Positions 61,259 through 64,000 of a stretch of DNA of 64,000 bases are shown piece after piece. The stretch comes from Polyangiaceae bacterium. Lineage in GTDB: Bacteria; Myxococcota_A; Polyangia; Polyangiales; Polyangiaceae. Made by a program: the position numbers and the translations under genes. Every line of letters starts with the position of its first letter. Position 1 is the stretch's first letter. Under the pieces are notes generated by a model. The model was not told where the DNA came from. It searched no databases and worked only from the letters and a program-made list of their open reading frames with translations. Where the stretch lies: contig JACKEB010000014.1 in NCBI GenBank assembly GCA_020633205.1, positions 62,001-126,000 on the forward strand, in the 5' to 3' direction.

Positions 61259-62444
61259 GGGCGCTCTACAGGCAGAGCTCGGCTCACGCGCCGGGTTCCC
61301 AGAGCTTCAGAGCCGCGCGTATCTGGCCCACGCCGCCATCTCACCTCCCTCGGTGTGGGTCGTAGATCGGGTGCGTACCTACGTGGACACCATGGCCGCT
61401 GGCGGTGTCACCGCATTCCCGCAGTGGATCGATCAGCGAGAGGTGCTGCGCGGAAAGCTCGCGTCGTTGGTGGGTGCAAAACCCCAAGAGATCGCCCTGA
61501 TGCCCAACACCACGCGGGGCGTCTCGGACATCGCGCTAAGTGTGCCATGGGAGCCCGGCGACCGCGTTTTGGTGCTGCGCGGCGAGTTCCCGACGAACGT
61601 CACGCCGTGGCAGCGCGCGGCGAAGCTCTTCGGCCTCGAGCTGCGCTGGCTGGATGCTGATTCATTCCGCACGGAAGAGGATCGGGCTTTGCAGGCGCTG
61701 GCGACGGAACTCGAACGTGGGGTGCGCTTGCTCGCGGTCAGTGCCGTGCAGTTCCAAACAGGGCATCGCATGCCCCTCGAGCGCATCGGTGAGTTGTGTC
61801 AACGCTACGGCTGCGAGCTCTTCGTCGACGCGATTCAGGCGTGCGGGGCAACTCCCATAGACGTCGCCAGCTGCTCAATCGACTACTTGAGTTGTGGCAG
61901 CCACAAGTGGCTGATGGGCACCGACGGCTGTGGCTTCCTCTACGTCAGGGAAGCGAAGTGCAAGGGTCTCGAGGTGCATACCGCCGGCTGGCTCAGCCAT
62001 GAAGACGGCTTGCGCTTCCTCTTCGAAGGTGCGGGACATCTGAGTTACGAGCGACCGTTGAAACAGACCGCAGCCGTCTTCGAGACGGGCATGACCAATG
62101 GGGCTGGCTTCGCGGCGCTGGAGGCGAGCCTGGACTTGATTCAAGGGTTGGGGGTGAGGAGCATCTACGCCCACGTTCAAGCCTACCTCGACCAGCTGGA
62201 GCCTGCAGTGGCGGCCCTCGGCTTCGAGAGCTTGCGTACAGCAGAAACCAGCGGCCGCTCTTGCACCCTGTCTTTCCGTTCGGATCAGCACGACGTGGTG
62301 AAGGTGCATGAGGTCTTGAACGAGCGCGGCATCCACTGCAGCGCGCCCGACGGCTGTCTGCGCTTCGCGCCGCACTGGCCGAACAACCTCGATGAGGTCT
62401 CCCACGTGGTCACGACGCTGCGCGACGTAGTGGCACTCGTCTAG
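61248..62444 (+). CDS. Class V aminotransferase-fold PLP enzyme
   Basis: The GTG at 61248 overlaps the protease 3' end by 11 bases. The 398-residue protein is a class V aminotransferase (cysteine desulfurase/isopenicillin epimerase-like): NTTRGVSDIALSVPW, FVDAIQACGATPIDV with the PLP aspartate D194, and LSCGSHKWLMGTDGCGF with the PLP lysine K220. No cysteine-loop of NifS/SufS desulfurases is evident, so epimerase, selenocysteine or general aminotransferase activity is more likely. Substrate is unknown. Coupling to the protease gene suggests co-expression only. Confidence 0.88.
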   Translation: MATEGALQAELGSRAGFPELQSRAYLAHAAISPPSVWVVDRVRTYVDTMAAGGVTAFPQWIDQREVLRGKLASLVGAKPQEIALMPNTTRGVSDIALSVPWEPGDRVLVLRGEFPTNVTPWQRAAKLFGLELRWLDADSFRTEEDRALQALATELERGVRLLAVSAVQFQTGHRMPLERIGELCQRYGCELFVDAIQACGATPIDVASCSIDYLSCGSHKWLMGTDGCGFLYVREAKCKGLEVHTAGWLSHEDGLRFLFEGAGHLSYERPLKQTAAVFETGMTNGAGFAALEASLDLIQGLGVRSIYAHVQAYLDQLEPAVAALGFESLRTAETSGRSCTLSFRSDQHDVVKVHEVLNERGIHCSAPDGCLRFAPHWPNNLDEVSHVVTTLRDVVALV

Positions 62445-62460
62445 GTCGCTCAGCTGCCTG

Positions 62461-63168
62461 CTATTCAGCCGCGTCGGCGTAGCGTTGGCGCTCGACGTCC
62501 ATTGCGTCGCGCCAACGCGCTCTGAGCAGCGCTGGAGACTCCGGATAGCGAGTTTCCAGGACTACGGCACCCATCATTCTATCCGTGCGGAAGTATCGGA
62601 AGGCGCTGCGTTCTTCGCACCATGCGGCGAGGATGCGCCCGCTGTCTCGGTAGCCGACCAGCACGGGCCAAACGCGCCGCTTGGTCTCGCGGCCTGCGAG
62701 ATCCACGTACACGAGTTGCACCATCAACCCCTGTCGCACTGCTCTGCGGAGGGCCGCCGTATCAACTAGTTCGTGGATGGTGGGGACTGGTGCGATGCTC
62801 GCGGGTGGCGCGTCGATGTGCATCGCGAACGACTCCGGTAGCCCCGCCCGCAGCTTGGCGATCAAGTCTTGCGCGGCGCGAGCGAGCTGCGGATCGCCTC
62901 GTGAAGCCACCCAGCTGGCGCCGAGCAGCGCGGCGTCCAGCTCGTCGCTGGTGAGCATCATTGCGGGCATGTCGAAACCGGGTTGGAGCAGGTAGCCCGC
63001 TCCGGCTGCGCCGCTGATCGGCACGCCTTGGCCCACGAGCGCCATCACATCGCGGTACACGGTGCGCTGGCTGGTCTCTAGCTCCTGGGCGATCTGCTTC
63101 GCAGGAACTGGGTGCCTTGACCGCCGGAGAATCTGAACGATGCGGAAGAAGCGCTCGCTGCGGGTCAT
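62461..63168 (-). CDS. WYL-domain HTH transcriptional regulator (YafY-like)
   Basis: The 235-residue protein has an N-terminal HTH_11 domain (FRIVQILRRSRHPVPAKQIA and TSQRTVYRDVMALVGQGVPI) and a WYL-type ligand domain with QLVYVDLAGRETKRRVWPVL and AAWCEERSAFRYFRTDRM. The usual WYL triplet is degenerate here (AAWCEE), as in many YafY-like proteins. Such regulators repress or activate a neighbouring gene in answer to a ligand. The divergent GFA gene lies across an 89-base gap with a perfect CTGACA-N6-TGTCAG palindrome, so that gene is the likely target. Confidence 0.93.
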   Translation of the reverse strand: MTRSERFFRIVQILRRSRHPVPAKQIAQELETSQRTVYRDVMALVGQGVPISGAAGAGYLLQPGFDMPAMMLTSDELDAALLGASWVASRGDPQLARAAQDLIAKLRAGLPESFAMHIDAPPASIAPVPTIHELVDTAALRRAVRQGLMVQLVYVDLAGRETKRRVWPVLVGYRDSGRILAAWCEERSAFRYFRTDRMMGAVVLETRYPESPALLRARWRDAMDVERQRYADAAE

Positions 63169-63189
63169 GTGTGAGTCATCGCACGCCTG

Positions 63190-63207
63190 CTGACAGAAAC
63201 GTGTCAG
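63190..63207. promoter_or_regulatory. Candidate operator for the WYL regulator
   Basis: CTGACA and TGTCAG form a perfect inverted repeat with a six-base spacer (GAAACG), placed between the divergent regulator and GFA genes. Dyads of this form are plausible sites for a dimeric HTH_11-WYL protein. Confidence 0.6.
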
Positions 63208-63257
63208 TAGAAGTGGGAATCTCCCGACTCAAGCAAAACGCGAAAGGCAAAGAGACG

Positions 63258-63662
63258 ATGATTGATGGGAGATGTTGCTGTGGCGCAGTTCGGTTTCAGC
63301 TGAAGCGTCCGCCCAAGTTGATGGGGACTTGTCACTGTTCGCGCTGTCGACGGCTGGGGATCGCCACGTTCGCCTTCGTGCGGCGGGAAGACTTCGCCTT
63401 CGTATCGGGGGAAGCATCCGTGGAGGTCTACGCTCCCGAGGCGCCGTATCGTTACACCCGCTCGTTTTGTCGGCGCTGCGGGACCGCGTTGGGCGAGCTG
63501 ATCGGTGATGCCGAGACGTTTCCTGTGAACGTGAACTGCTTGGAAAACCCTCCCGCGCTGAGCAACGCGTTTCATGAGTTCGTCGCCGACAAGCCAGGGT
63601 GGTACGAGATCGCAGACGCGGCGCCGCAGTTCCCGGGCCACCCCGAACTTGCTGACGGCTGA
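63258..63662 (+). CDS. GFA/CENP-V-like zinc-binding protein
   Basis: The ATG at 63258 (MIDGRCCCGAVRFQL) gives 134 residues; a longer frame from 63117 would overlap the regulator gene. Motifs are CCCGAVRF, CHCSRCRRLG and SFCRRCGTALGE, the zinc-binding cysteines of GFA/CENP-V proteins. The family includes glutathione-dependent formaldehyde-activating enzyme and many proteins without assigned reactions; formaldehyde activity is not implied. It is probably regulated by the divergent WYL protein. Confidence 0.93.
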   Translation: MIDGRCCCGAVRFQLKRPPKLMGTCHCSRCRRLGIATFAFVRREDFAFVSGEASVEVYAPEAPYRYTRSFCRRCGTALGELIGDAETFPVNVNCLENPPALSNAFHEFVADKPGWYEIADAAPQFPGHPELADG

Positions 63663-63665
63663 GTT

Positions 63666-64000
63666 CTAACCGCGAGGCAGCTGCTGCAGCGCCTCGAGTA
63701 GGGATGGCGGAATCGCAATGGGGCGGAAGTCCGCTCGGCCCACGAAGACGTGAGTCGTTTGCACGACGCAGCGAACCTTGTCCTTGCAGCGAACCAGGTG
63801 CGCCAGCGTCAGCCGACTGCCGTCGAGATGCGCTCGAGCGATTACCAGCTCGAGCTCGTCTCCAAACAGCAACGGCGCAAAGTAGTCGACCTCCACATGC
63901 CCGATCGGTGCAGCCCATTCGCCATCGCTCAGCACTTGGGGCAAGCCGTGCCCCACCGACTCCAAATATTGGCAATACGTGTCGTGCGCATAGTCGAGCA
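63666..64000 (-). CDS. 4HBT-type acyl-CoA thioesterase, 5' end beyond the window
   Basis: Reading on the minus strand, the frame is open from the window edge with LDYAHDTYCQYLESVGHGLP, the family's typical catalytic-helix region (the aspartate in LDYAHD is the likely catalytic residue), followed by PIGHVEVDYFAPLLFGDELEL and LTLAHLVRCKDKVRCVVQTT. It is a single-hotdog 4-hydroxybenzoyl-CoA/YbgC-like thioesterase. An internal TTG at 63965 could be mistaken for the start, but the upstream codons clearly belong to the same domain. About 30 N-terminal residues are probably missing. Confidence 0.88.
   Translation of the reverse strand, partial: LDYAHDTYCQYLESVGHGLPQVLSDGEWAAPIGHVEVDYFAPLLFGDELELVIARAHLDGSRLTLAHLVRCKDKVRCVVQTTHVFVGRADFRPIAIPPSLLEALQQLPRG

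Noticed and set aside
1..64000. tRNA or rRNA genes
   Set aside because: I looked for TPsiC-arm-like GGTTCGAATCC patterns and conserved rRNA stretches and found none that fold as expected. A covariance search could still find one.

Overview
The window looks like a chromosomal segment of a high-GC Myxococcota bacterium, most likely from the Polyangia side (Sorangium, Polyangium and relatives). This is inferred from gene content, not from a marker gene. The signs are many secreted lipoproteins whose lipobox cysteine is followed by long Gly/Ser/Ala-rich spacers, a Ser/Thr kinase fused to an ATPase and helical repeats, a pseudokinase fused to a winged helix, SUMF1-like and VIT/vWA proteins, and dense coding with many 1-11 base overlaps. 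No rRNA, tRNA, CRISPR array, phage gene or insertion sequence was recognised. The only mobile element seen is one group II intron.

Layout. 1-4 kb: surface lipoproteins (a DUF6209 protein cut by the window edge, a SUMF1-like protein, a Cys-rich vWA lipoprotein). 4-7 kb: a short-chain reductase, then a minus-strand operon of two PaaI-type thioesterases and a threonine dehydratase-like enzyme. 7-10.2 kb: a Spy/CpxP-like protein, a pseudokinase-winged-helix protein, and an overlapping gene pair for a very basic secreted helix and a very acidic lipoprotein, closed by a strong terminator. 10.2-15.1 kb: tandem repeats, an unrecognised basic-tailed protein, a repeat-rich non-coding stretch, a PfkB kinase, a CAP-domain lipoprotein and a PEGA-like membrane protein. 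15.3-24 kb: a minus-strand operon of YqiJ-like membrane protein, YqiK-like flotillin, a 1766-residue DUF3686/AAA ATPase and a membrane-anchored rhodanese, read here as a membrane-linked stress or repair system. 24.7-30.7 kb: a lipoprotein, a kinase-ATPase-helical-repeat regulator and a DUF917 protein.

30.7-34 kb: a protein matching the N-terminal half of VioB/RebD-type indole-dimer synthases, paired with a single-haem lipoprotein. 34.3-36.4 kb: a group II intron with its reverse transcriptase, sitting in the leader of a GAF-domain gene. 36.8-45.8 kb: a VTT membrane protein, a type-B carboxylesterase, PntA/PntB transhydrogenase, PurU and several lipoproteins. 45.9-52.8 kb: a VIT/vWA protein, an ABC-2 exporter pair, an S33 hydrolase, a zinc-finger/histone-fold protein and a DUF6483 protein. 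52.9-64 kb: an NHL-repeat lipoprotein, an acyl-CoA dehydrogenase, a di-haem beta-propeller lipoprotein with an LVIVD-repeat lipoprotein, a PrsW-type protease overlapping a class V aminotransferase, a WYL regulator divergent from a GFA-domain gene across a palindromic operator candidate, and a truncated 4HBT thioesterase.

The most interesting candidates are the zinc-finger/histone-fold fusion, the VioB-like protein with its haem partner, the ATPase/flotillin operon and the pseudokinase regulator. All functional calls are by reading motifs and remembered family patterns; no search was run.
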